DNA from: Crocinitomicaceae bacterium
GTDB taxonomy: Bacteria; Bacteroidota; Bacteroidia; Flavobacteriales_D; Crocinitomicaceae
DNA: 38,399 bases
Direction: 5' to 3'
Assembly (NCBI GenBank): GCA_023262855.1
Contig: JALQYQ010000015.1
Span: 1 to 38,399, forward strand
Every line of letters starts with the position of its first letter. Position 1 is the stretch's first letter. Below the pieces are notes generated by a model that was not told the origin of the DNA, made no database searches, and saw only the letters and a list, made by a program, of their open reading frames with translations. Shown piece after piece: positions 1 to 8,891 of this stretch. The position numbers and the translations under genes are program-made.

Positions 1-1
1 A

Positions 2-2197
2 ACAGCTTGTCCTAGCTCTACAGGAAATATTTATTCAATTGCAGCAGTGTCAGGAGCAACTTCTTATACGTGGACAGTTCCAGCAGGTGCAACAATCACA
101 GCAGGACAAGGAACAACAAGTGCAACAGTTACTTTTGGTTCAACATCAGGAAACGTAACAGTTACGGCAACAAATTCTTGTGGAACCTCAGCAGCATCAA
201 CTCTTGCTGTTACAATTAGTAGTGCAGCGCCAGCAACACCAGGTGCAATTTCAGGTACAACATCTGTTTGTTCTGGATCAACTGGAAATGTTTATTCAAT
301 TGCAGCAGTGTCAGGAGCAACTTCTTATACATGGACAGTTCCAGCAGGTGCAACAATAACAGCAGGTCAAGGTACCACAAGTGCAACTGTTACTTTTGGG
401 TCTACGGCTGGGAATATTACAGTTACTGCTTCAAGTGCTTGTGGCACATCGGCGGCAAGTTCTCAAGCAATTACAATCAATACCGCTCCTTCAGCACCAG
501 GCCCAATAAGTGGAACTTTTGTTACTTGCCCTGGTTCTTTAGTTTCATTCAACATTGCTTCCGTTTCAGGAGCACTTGGGTATTCTTGGACTGTACCTTC
601 TGGATCGGTAATTCTATCAGGACAAGGAACTACAAGTATTCTTGTTCAAATGGGGACAATTTCAGGAACGACCTCAGTTACAGCAATAAATTCGTGTGGA
701 ACATCAAGTGCATCAAGTAATGCGATTACGATATCAAGTGCAACACCACTAACGCCTGGCGCAATTACAGGAGCTACTTCGGTTTGTTCTGGTTCAACAG
801 GTAATGTGTATTCAATTTCAGCAGTAGCCGGAGCAACTTCATATACTTGGACAGTTCCTACTGGGGCAACAATAACAGCAGGTCAAGGTACTACATCTAT
901 CTCGGTTACATTTGGTTCGGCAGCAGGAAATATTTCCGTAACTGCAACTAATTCGTGTGGCACATCTTCACCTTCTTTACAAGCGATTACTGTAAATTCT
1001 ATTCCAGTCGCGCCAGGAACAATTTCTGGAACTATAACGGTTTGTCCGAATTCAACTGGAAATGTTTATTCAATTGCGGCAGTAGCAGGAGCAACTTCAT
1101 ATACTTGGACAGTTCCGTTTGATGCGACAATCGTTTCTGGTCAAGGAACCACAGATATTGTTGTTGATTTTGGATCAACTACTGGAAATGTTATTGTTAC
1201 GGCTTCAAATACTTGCGGTACATCTGCAGTTAGCAATGTTGCCGTAACCGTGCTACCAGCACCTACTGTACCAGGAACAATTTCTGGTCCGACTTCCGTT
1301 TGTGAAAATTCAACCGGAATTGTTTATACAGTCCCAACTGTTTTAGGAGCTACTTCTTACACTTGGACAGCACCTATTGGAGGAACGGTTGTATCTGGGC
1401 AAGGAACAAATATGGTTGTGGTTGATTTTGGAACAACCTCTGGTGATATACAAGTGGCACAAACAGATGCTTGTGGAACATCATTACCTTCATCATTTGC
1501 AGTCACTATTAATCCAATTCCTGCAGCACCAGTTGTTTCTGTTCTGAATAAATGTGGTTCGTCGGATTTGACAGCAACGGGTAGTTCCTTGGTTTGGTCA
1601 ACAAACGAGACAACACCTGTAATAACAGTTACGACAGCAGGAACATATACAGTTACTCAAACTGTAAATGGTTGTACAAGTCCTTCTGGTTCAATCATTG
1701 CGGCGCCACTTGCTGTTCCTACTGTATCTTTTGCAGCATTAAGTGATGTTTGTATCAATGCCCCAGTTGTAACATTAACAGGTGGATCTCCCGCTGGAGG
1801 TTCATATTCAGGAACAGCAGTAACGGCAGGACAATTTGATCCGTCTGTTGCTGGATACGGAACGTTCACGATCAACTATGATTATACAGATGGTAATGGA
1901 TGTTCAGGAAATGCTGCTCAAAACATTACTGTTGGATGTGCAGGATTGGATGAAGTAACAGGGAACGTGTTAGCGATTTATCCAAATCCAACTTCAGGTC
2001 AATTCACAATTTCATCGTCTTTAGAACTAATTTCTGAAATTAAAGTATATGACGAAACAGGTCGTTTGGTTCAAGTTATTTCTAAAAATGAAAACCAAGT
2101 GAATATTGACTTGTCTACGTGTGCGGATGGAATTTATTCATTGGAAATTCAAACTGCTCTTGGAACAGCAAGAGAACGAATTGTTTTGAATAAATAA
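2..2197 (+). CDS. Secreted PKD-like repeat protein with T9SS sorting domain (5'-truncated)
   Basis: Partial gene: the frame is open from base 2, so the true start lies upstream; a GTG at 47 is an internal valine. It encodes at least six tandem PKD/Ig-like domains, each marked by a GATSYTW-type motif (codons starting at 53, 314, 569, 830, 1088 and 1346; spacing 85-87 residues), a VxGQGT strand and a CGTS motif. A different glycine-rich module follows (about 1690-1940, GGSPAGGSYSG, then YTDGNGCSG). The last ~80 residues are a type A T9SS sorting domain (IYPNPTSGQF, then YDETGRLV, then DGIYSLEI, ending LNK). The product should cross the outer membrane through T9SS and be surface-anchored or released. 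Adhesion is a guess from the repeats; no catalytic domain is visible. A strong terminator follows. Confidence 0.9.
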   Translation, partial: TACPSSTGNIYSIAAVSGATSYTWTVPAGATITAGQGTTSATVTFGSTSGNVTVTATNSCGTSAASTLAVTISSAAPATPGAISGTTSVCSGSTGNVYSIAAVSGATSYTWTVPAGATITAGQGTTSATVTFGSTAGNITVTASSACGTSAASSQAITINTAPSAPGPISGTFVTCPGSLVSFNIASVSGALGYSWTVPSGSVILSGQGTTSILVQMGTISGTTSVTAINSCGTSSASSNAITISSATPLTPGAITGATSVCSGSTGNVYSISAVAGATSYTWTVPTGATITAGQGTTSISVTFGSAAGNISVTATNSCGTSSPSLQAITVNSIPVAPGTISGTITVCPNSTGNVYSIAAVAGATSYTWTVPFDATIVSGQGTTDIVVDFGSTTGNVIVTASNTCGTSAVSNVAVTVLPAPTVPGTISGPTSVCENSTGIVYTVPTVLGATSYTWTAPIGGTVVSGQGTNMVVVDFGTTSGDIQVAQTDACGTSLPSSFAVTINPIPAAPVVSVLNKCGSSDLTATGSSLVWSTNETTPVITVTTAGTYTVTQTVNGCTSPSGSIIAAPLAVPTVSFAALSDVCINAPVVTLTGGSPAGGSYSGTAVTAGQFDPSVAGYGTFTINYDYTDGNGCSGNAAQNITVGCAGLDEVTGNVLAIYPNPTSGQFTISSSLELISEIKVYDETGRLVQVISKNENQVNIDLSTCADGIYSLEIQTALGTARERIVLNK

Positions 2198-2215
2198 ACA
2201 ATACAACATTTAATT

Positions 2216-2248
2216 AAAACGGTCTTGGAAACAAGGCCGTTTTTTTTG
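2216..2248 (+). terminator. Intrinsic terminator after PKD-repeat gene
   Basis: A 10-bp stem (AACGGTCTTG at 2218-2227 with CAAGGCCGTT at 2232-2241, one G-U pair) closes a GAAA loop and runs into a T tract. Confidence 0.9.
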
Positions 2249-2279
2249 TTGCATATTTTCATCCCTGCTGATATTTCTC

Positions 2280-2287
2280 TATTTTTG
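2280..2287 (+). promoter_or_regulatory. -7 promoter box (TAnnTTTG) for ACMSD-like gene
   Basis: TATTTTTG matches the Bacteroidota -7 consensus and lies 32 nt before the ATG at 2320. No convincing -33 TTTG is seen at the usual spacing. Confidence 0.5.
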
Positions 2288-2319
2288 ACCACGGAGAAAA
2301 AACGTCAATCAACCAAAAC

Positions 2320-3360
2320 ATGAGAAAACTAAAGATCAATGGTCACGGACATTTGTTGCCAGAACCGCATGAAATACCTCAATTCATGAAAGACAAGAAA
2401 TTGTTTTGGATTGATGAGGATAAAAAATTCATGCGTCAAGACGATTGGTCGCGTCCGATTACCGATCCTAGTTTTTTCTTCAATGAGAAATTAGAGTGGA
2501 TGGAACGCTATGAAATAGATCATGGCGTAATGTTGAATCTTTCTCAGATTTATTGCAATGGTTGGGATCGACAAGATACCTACGATGCAATCCGCTGGCA
2601 AAATGATTTCAATGCATCTGTTCAACAAAAACGTCCCGATAAATTTACCTGTGGTTTTGTCGTTCAACCATTGTACATGGAAGACGCATTGCATGAAATT
2701 GAGCGTTGTGTTGAGGTGTTGAAAATGACTTTACTTTGCTTGCCAACTCATTATTTGAATAAAGAAGGTGAATGGTTGTCGATTGCTGATGAAAGCGTGT
2801 TTCCAATTTATGAATTGGCAAATAAATACGGTTTGGCCATTGAAATTCATCCGTACGATGGTGAAAAAATGGTAAAACTGAAAGATATTTACTGGCGTTT
2901 TCATTTGGTTTGGATGATGGCTCAAACTGCCGATACACTTCACTTGTTTACGTTAAAAGATATTCTCAATAAATTCCCAAATGTCCGAACATGTTTCGCT
3001 CATGGGTGTATGTTGGGACAGGCAAATTACGGTCGACGTTTGCAAGGATTTGATGGTCGACCAGATTTATTTGAGGGAACTACGAATCCACGAGAGGCTT
3101 TAGGTCATCCAAATTTATACTTTGATTCATTGGTGCACGATGCCTATACTTTCCAATTAATAAAAACACGCGCAGGTTCGTCTCAAATCATAGCAGGACT
3201 CGACGATCCTTATCCTTTAGGAGAGATGGAAGGTGTTGCGCGCTCATATCCAGGTCGAGTAATCGATTTCGCTGTTGAAGCAAATATCATTTCACAACAA
3301 GAGTCAGATGAAATTTGGTACGATAACGTGTTGAGATGGTTGGGGAAAACTAGTATTTAA
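2320..3360 (+). CDS. Aminocarboxymuconate-semialdehyde decarboxylase-like amidohydrolase
   Basis: A 346-residue TIM-barrel amidohydrolase of the ACMSD family, which decarboxylates 2-amino-3-carboxymuconate-6-semialdehyde in the 3-hydroxyanthranilate branch of tryptophan degradation. The metal site known from the Pseudomonas fluorescens enzyme is visible almost at the same numbering: His9 and His11 (GHGH), His177 (EIHPYD), His228 (CFAHG) and Asp295 (GLDDPYPLGE, one residue offset). Arg239 is also present. The length is close to bacterial ACMSD (about 334 residues). It has its own -7 box and does not share a transcript with hisS. No other kynurenine-pathway gene is in the window, so the substrate is inferred from the family; a related decarboxylase or hydratase of the same superfamily is possible. 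Confidence 0.8.
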   Translation: MRKLKINGHGHLLPEPHEIPQFMKDKKLFWIDEDKKFMRQDDWSRPITDPSFFFNEKLEWMERYEIDHGVMLNLSQIYCNGWDRQDTYDAIRWQNDFNASVQQKRPDKFTCGFVVQPLYMEDALHEIERCVEVLKMTLLCLPTHYLNKEGEWLSIADESVFPIYELANKYGLAIEIHPYDGEKMVKLKDIYWRFHLVWMMAQTADTLHLFTLKDILNKFPNVRTCFAHGCMLGQANYGRRLQGFDGRPDLFEGTTNPREALGHPNLYFDSLVHDAYTFQLIKTRAGSSQIIAGLDDPYPLGEMEGVARSYPGRVIDFAVEANIISQQESDEIWYDNVLRWLGKTSI

Positions 3361-3410
3361 TTAGAAGTTAGATTCAGAAATTAGAGTTAGAGGATAGAGT
3401 CAGAAGCTAG
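3359..3410. repeat. Four phased 13-nt units directly at a stop codon
   Basis: Four consecutive 13-mers start on the stop codon of the preceding gene: AATTAGAAGTTAG (3359), ATTCAGAAATTAG (3372), AGTTAGAGGATAG (3385), AGTCAGAAGCTAG (3398). All end in TAG and keep exact phase despite substitutions. Confidence 0.7.
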
Positions 3411-3478
3411 TTGATGGATTTAAAAATGAACTAACTCATCCTCCTTTTGTTGGTAATGCTTCTCTTCGAGAAAAAAAG

Positions 3479-3486
3479 TATCTTTG
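3479..3486 (+). promoter_or_regulatory. -7 promoter box for hisS
   Basis: TATCTTTG is a perfect TAnnTTTG match, 17 nt before the ATG at 3504. It decides the hisS start, because an in-frame TTG at 3447 lies upstream of this promoter. The nearest TTTG upstream (3446-3449) is too far (29 nt) to be a good -33 box. Confidence 0.65.
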
Positions 3487-3503
3487 CAAAAATTATTTTT
3501 CCA

Positions 3504-4877
3504 ATGGCTCAAAAACCTTCAATTCCGAAAGGAACCCGTGATTTTTTACCAATCGAGGTAGCGCGTAGAACGTATATTTTTGATACGATTAAGCATTCCT
3601 TCAAAAAGTTCGGTTTCGCTCCAATTGAAACACCTTCATTCGAATTGTCTTCTACGTTAATGGGAAAATATGGTGAAGAAGGTGATCGTTTGATTTTCAG
3701 AATTTTAAACTCTGGAGATAAAATGCTGAAAGCAGATTTACAAGCCTTGGAAGATAAAAACTTAGCACGATTTGCTAATTCTTTGGCTGAAAAAGCCTTG
3801 CGTTATGATCTTACAGTTCCGTTTGCGCGCTTTGTTGTTCAACATCAAAATGATTTGTCATTTCCCTTCAAACGCTATCAAATTCAACCAGTTTGGAGAG
3901 CGGATCGTCCACAACACGGTCGTTATCAAGAGTTTTTTCAATGCGATGCCGATGTTGTTGGAAGTGATTCGTTGATTTATGAAGTGGATTTCGTGTTTTT
4001 GTTCGATGAAATTTTGTCAAATCTTCAATTGCCAAGTTTTACTATAAAAATCAACAACCGAAAAATTCTTTCTGGAATTGCTGAAGTGAGTGGTGAATCC
4101 GATAAATTAATTGACATTACAGTTGCCATCGATAAATTGGATAAAATCGGAGAAGAAGGTGTGATCAAAGAATTAACTGAAAAAGGACTTTCTACGGAAG
4201 CGATTGCTAAAATCCAGCCTTTGTTTAGTTTCTCAGGAACAAATGAAGAGAAAATGGACAAAATGAAAGAATTCCTAGCGACAAGCGAAATCGGTCAAAA
4301 AGGCTTGGAAGAATTGCAATTTGTGTTCGATCAAGTTAACGATTTAGGCCTTCAGAAAGCAGAATTGGAATTCGATATTACCTTGGCACGCGGATTAAAT
4401 TACTACACAGGAGCAATTTTCGAAGTAAAAGCGAATGGCGTGAAAATGGGCAGTATTTGTGGTGGCGGACGTTACGATGATTTGACTGGATTGTTCGGAA
4501 TGAAAGGAATGTCGGGAGTTGGAATATCGTTTGGTGCTGACCGCATTTACGATGTTTTAACTGAATTGGAATTGTTCCCAAAAGAAACAGATCAAGGATT
4601 AACATTGATGTTTGTGAATTTTGGAGAAAAAGAACAAGCATACTGCATGAAACTCGTAAAAGCTACGCGTGATAATGGAATTGATTCTGAATTGTACCCG
4701 ACTGCAGCAAAAATGCAAAAACAAATGAAATATGCCAATGATCGTAAAGTGCAATACGTTGCAATCGTTGGAGAAGCTGAAATGGCAGAAAACCTGATCC
4801 AGTTGAAAAATATGGAAACGGGCGAACAAGCTGAAATGAGTATTGAAGAAGTAATCGTCCATCTAAATAGAGTATAG
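3504..4877 (+). CDS. hisS: Histidine--tRNA ligase
   Basis: A 457-residue class II aminoacyl-tRNA synthetase that charges tRNA-His. Visible marks in order: the N-terminal KGTRDFLP; motif 1 region with [24 protein letters not shown]; motif 2 with [21 protein letters not shown]; the histidine-specific [14 protein letters not shown]; motif 3 with [13 protein letters not shown] and [15 protein letters not shown]; and a C-terminal anticodon-binding domain (about residues 365-457). The start [10 protein letters not shown] was chosen because the reading frame upstream overlaps the -7 box. It is followed after 56 nt by hutH on the same strand with no terminator between, so the two probably share a transcript. 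The family is unmistakable. Confidence 0.97.
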   Translation: MAQKPSIPKGTRDFLPIEVARRTYIFDTIKHSFKKFGFAPIETPSFELSSTLMGKYGEEGDRLIFRILNSGDKMLKADLQALEDKNLARFANSLAEKALRYDLTVPFARFVVQHQNDLSFPFKRYQIQPVWRADRPQHGRYQEFFQCDADVVGSDSLIYEVDFVFLFDEILSNLQLPSFTIKINNRKILSGIAEVSGESDKLIDITVAIDKLDKIGEEGVIKELTEKGLSTEAIAKIQPLFSFSGTNEEKMDKMKEFLATSEIGQKGLEELQFVFDQVNDLGLQKAELEFDITLARGLNYYTGAIFEVKANGVKMGSICGGGRYDDLTGLFGMKGMSGVGISFGADRIYDVLTELELFPKETDQGLTLMFVNFGEKEQAYCMKLVKATRDNGIDSELYPTAAKMQKQMKYANDRKVQYVAIVGEAEMAENLIQLKNMETGEQAEMSIEEVIVHLNRV

Positions 4878-4894
4878 GTAAAACATAACGTAAA

Positions 4895-4911
4895 GTCGAA
4901 TTGCATTCGAC
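4895..4911. repeat. Perfect 7-bp inverted repeat before hutH
   Basis: GTCGAAT (4895-4901) and ATTCGAC (4905-4911) are exact reverse complements around TGC, 22 nt before the preferred hutH ATG. There is no T tract, so it is not an obvious terminator; an operator or an RNA hairpin limiting hutH translation is possible. Confidence 0.5.
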
Positions 4912-4933
4912 TATTATGTCAAGAGAAGTATAT

Positions 4934-6418
4934 ATGAAAAACTACACAATAAACAATAACTGGATTTCACTTGAAGAAATCGATGAAATCCTTGAAGATC
5001 ATCATACTTTAGTTTTGGGTGACGACGCCTGCGTTGCAATTCAAAAATGCCGAACGTATTTGGATGAAAAAATCAAACGTCACGATAAATTAATTTATGG
5101 AATCAATACGGGATTTGGTTCGTTGTGTAATACTGCCATTGATCAAAAAGATTTAGAGCAATTACAAACAAATTTAGTTCGTTCACACGCTTGTGGAGCT
5201 GGAGAAGAAGTTCCTCAAGAAATTGTGAAACGCATGTTATTGTTGAAAGTGTTAGGACTTTCACATGGTAGTTCCGGCGTACAAGTAGCGACAGTTGAAC
5301 GTTTAATCTATTTCTTTAACAACAACATTTTACCAGTTGTCTATCAACAAGGAAGTTTAGGCGCGTCAGGCGATTTAGCACCATTGGCACATCTTTCATT
5401 ACCATTATTAGGAGAAGGAGAAGTGTATTTTCAAGGAGTTAAACACGCAACTTCTGATGTTTTAAAAGCCTTGCATCTTGAACCCATTGTGTTGCAATCT
5501 AAAGAAGGATTGGCTTTGTTGAACGGTACGCAATTCATGAGTTCGTACGCGTCTTACTGCGTTTCAAAAGGAAAACAATTGTGGAACCAATGGAACAAAG
5601 TTGCTGCCCTTTCTTTAGAAGGATACGATGGCCGCTTAAATCCATTCCAAGCCAATGTCAATGAGATTCGCAATCAAGTCGGACAAATCGAAACAGCACA
5701 AATTTTTAGAGAATTATTAGCTGGAAGTGAAATTGTTGCCCAAGAAAAAGCGCATGTTCAAGATCCTTATTCCTTCCGTTGCATTCCACAAGTACACGGA
5801 GCTTCGAAAGATGCAATTGATTATGCAGCAATGATTGTTGAACGTGAAGTAAATGCCGTAACTGATAATCCAACAATATTCCCAGATGATGATGATGTTG
5901 TTTCAGCCGGAAATTTCCATGGGCAACCTTTGGCAATTACAATGGATTTCTTGGCTATTGCACTAGCTGAAATGGGAAGTATTTCAGAACGTCGTGTGTA
6001 TAAGTTGATTTCAGGAACACGCGGTTTACCAGCATTTTTGGTGGCTAATCCAGGATTGAATTCAGGTTTCATGATTCCACAGTATGCAGGTGCTTCTGTT
6101 GTGAGTCAAAACAAACAATTGTGTACGCCAGCATCGATTGATACGATTGATTCCTCCAACGGACAAGAAGATCACGTATCGATGGGCGCAAATGCAGCAA
6201 CGAAGTTGTATCGCATTGTGGAAAATTGCTTCACGATTCAAGGAATAGAATTGTTAAATGCTGCTCAGGCATTCGAATTCAGAAGACCCTTGAAATCATC
6301 TAAAGTGCTTGAAGAATTATTCACGGCTTACCGTCAAAAGGTAAACTTTGTTAACGATGATACTTATTTGCATCCATTGATGATGGAAAGCGTTAAATTT
6401 GTAAAAGAAAAATTTTAA
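4934..6418 (+). CDS. hutH: Histidine ammonia-lyase
   Basis: A 494-residue enzyme that deaminates L-histidine to urocanate, the first step of histidine degradation. The MIO prosthetic-group triad Ala144-Ser145-Gly146 sits in GSLGASGDLAPLAHL. Other family marks are YGINTGFGSL, NLVRSHACGAGE, QDPYSFRCIPQVHGA, ERE-NAVTDNPTIF and SSNGQEDHVSMG. I chose ATG 4934 because it follows a purine-rich AGAGAAG; an ATG at 4916 would add six residues, and a TTG at 4901 would sit inside the inverted repeat. No hutU, hutI or hutG is present here, so the pathway continues elsewhere or ends at urocanate. Downstream of hisS and 3 nt before a small membrane-protein gene. Confidence 0.95.
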   Translation: MKNYTINNNWISLEEIDEILEDHHTLVLGDDACVAIQKCRTYLDEKIKRHDKLIYGINTGFGSLCNTAIDQKDLEQLQTNLVRSHACGAGEEVPQEIVKRMLLLKVLGLSHGSSGVQVATVERLIYFFNNNILPVVYQQGSLGASGDLAPLAHLSLPLLGEGEVYFQGVKHATSDVLKALHLEPIVLQSKEGLALLNGTQFMSSYASYCVSKGKQLWNQWNKVAALSLEGYDGRLNPFQANVNEIRNQVGQIETAQIFRELLAGSEIVAQEKAHVQDPYSFRCIPQVHGASKDAIDYAAMIVEREVNAVTDNPTIFPDDDDVVSAGNFHGQPLAITMDFLAIALAEMGSISERRVYKLISGTRGLPAFLVANPGLNSGFMIPQYAGASVVSQNKQLCTPASIDTIDSSNGQEDHVSMGANAATKLYRIVENCFTIQGIELLNAAQAFEFRRPLKSSKVLEELFTAYRQKVNFVNDDTYLHPLMMESVKFVKEKF

Positions 6419-6421
6419 AAC

Positions 6422-6937
6422 ATGGAATTCGATAATCAGATTGACACGATTCAAGAACGAATGAAAAGACCAGTTTTTTTAACTGTATTGTGCATTCTAA
6501 CCTTTGTGTCGACAGGATATGGAATTTTGTCTGGTATTTTAATTGGAATTTCAGGCAAGCCTTCTGCGGAGTTTATTCAAGAACAACAAGTTAAAACTGC
6601 TATAATGGCAGATGAATTTAGATCTACTGGTTTTCTTTATTTTGCTGATGTAATGGATAAATTAGGAAGAATGCAAACCCAAGTATTCGAAAATAATTCC
6701 CTTCATGCGACTATTACTGTAATCGTTTCTATTGTTGGTTTGTTTGGTGCATGGCTTATGTTTAAAGGTAGAAAACTTGGTTTCCACTTCTATATTATGT
6801 ATTCAATTGCAAGTGTCGCGGCCATTTATTTAATTGCAAGTGCCGTAAATATTTCAAGTTTCTATGTCATTGTAAACCTAGTTTTTGCCGGAATTTTCGT
6901 CTTCATGTACTCGCGCAACCTGAAATGGATGAAGTAA
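6422..6937 (+). CDS. Small four-helix membrane protein, function unknown
   Basis: A 171-residue protein not recognised as a characterised family. It has a short charged N-terminus (residues 1-17), then about four hydrophobic segments (roughly 18-45, 93-112, 120-142, 143-165), a polar loop between the first and second (residues 46-92) and a basic end (SRNLKWMK). It starts 3 nt after the hutH stop, so it is almost certainly co-transcribed with hutH and perhaps translationally coupled. The position suggests co-expression but does not establish a role in histidine uptake; the protein is too small and plain to be a classical transporter. Confidence 0.75.
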   Translation: MEFDNQIDTIQERMKRPVFLTVLCILTFVSTGYGILSGILIGISGKPSAEFIQEQQVKTAIMADEFRSTGFLYFADVMDKLGRMQTQVFENNSLHATITVIVSIVGLFGAWLMFKGRKLGFHFYIMYSIASVAAIYLIASAVNISSFYVIVNLVFAGIFVFMYSRNLKWMK

Positions 6938-6943
6938 ACTTCA

Positions 6944-7095
6944 ATTCAGGAATTCATGATTTATAATTCGTGATTCTTTTTTTATTCTCAAATCACGAAT
7001 CACAAATCACAAATCACGAATCCTGAATCACAAATTACGAATCACAAATCACGAATCACAAATTACGAATCACAAATTACGAATAGCGAATTTCG
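6944..7095. repeat. Phased heptamer array with inverted arms
   Basis: The right arm (6991-7095) is 15 consecutive 7-nt units such as AATCACG, AATCACA and AATTACG with no phase slip. The left arm (6944-6979) carries the reverse-complement type (ATTCAGG, ATTCATG, ATTTATA, ATTCGTG) around one extra A. A T-rich spacer separates the arms. ATTCGTGATT (6966-6975) pairs exactly with AATCACGAAT (6991-7000), and 6944-6961 can pair with 7012-7028 with one bulge and one mismatch. Confidence 0.85.
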
Positions 7096-7114
7096 CGCGC
7101 CAAATTCTTTTGTG

Positions 7115-7122
7115 TATCTTTG
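7115..7122 (+). promoter_or_regulatory. -7 promoter box for ABC-F gene
   Basis: TATCTTTG, a perfect TAnnTTTG match, 20 nt before the ATG at 7143 and just after the heptamer array ends. Confidence 0.65.
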
Positions 7123-7139
7123 CGCCAAATTTCGAGTGA

Positions 7140-8765
<1,626 letters not shown>

Positions 8766-8785
8766 ACAAGCATAAAATAAATTTG

Positions 8786-8823
8786 AAAGCCACGGTTCAG
8801 CAATGTACTGTGGCTTTTTTATT
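8786..8823 (+). terminator. Intrinsic terminator after ABC-F gene
   Basis: An 11-bp stem with one wobble (AAAGCCACGGT at 8786-8796 with ACTGTGGCTTT at 8807-8817) followed by a T run. Confidence 0.88.
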
Positions 8824-8864
8824 GATTGAAATTTTCCAATAACTTCTTTTGTCGCTAGAATCAT

Positions 8865-8872
8865 TATTTTTG
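8865..8872 (+). promoter_or_regulatory. -7 promoter box for M61 peptidase gene
   Basis: TATTTTTG lies 19 nt before the ATG at 8892; no clear -33 box is seen. Confidence 0.5.
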
Positions 8873-8891
8873 ACATCAAATTTTCCACATC

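Noticed and set aside
268..720. Second long open frame inside the PKD-repeat gene
   Set aside because: It arises from the periodic low-complexity repeat DNA; its translation is rich in Trp, Cys and Asn and resembles nothing known.
3447..3503. N-terminal extension of HisRS from a TTG codon
   Set aside because: The extension covers a perfect -7 promoter box and has no similarity to His[16 protein letters not shown] is the normal family start.
6991..7095. Possible CRISPR array
   Set aside because: Units are 7 nt, contiguous and without unique spacers; no cas gene is in the window.
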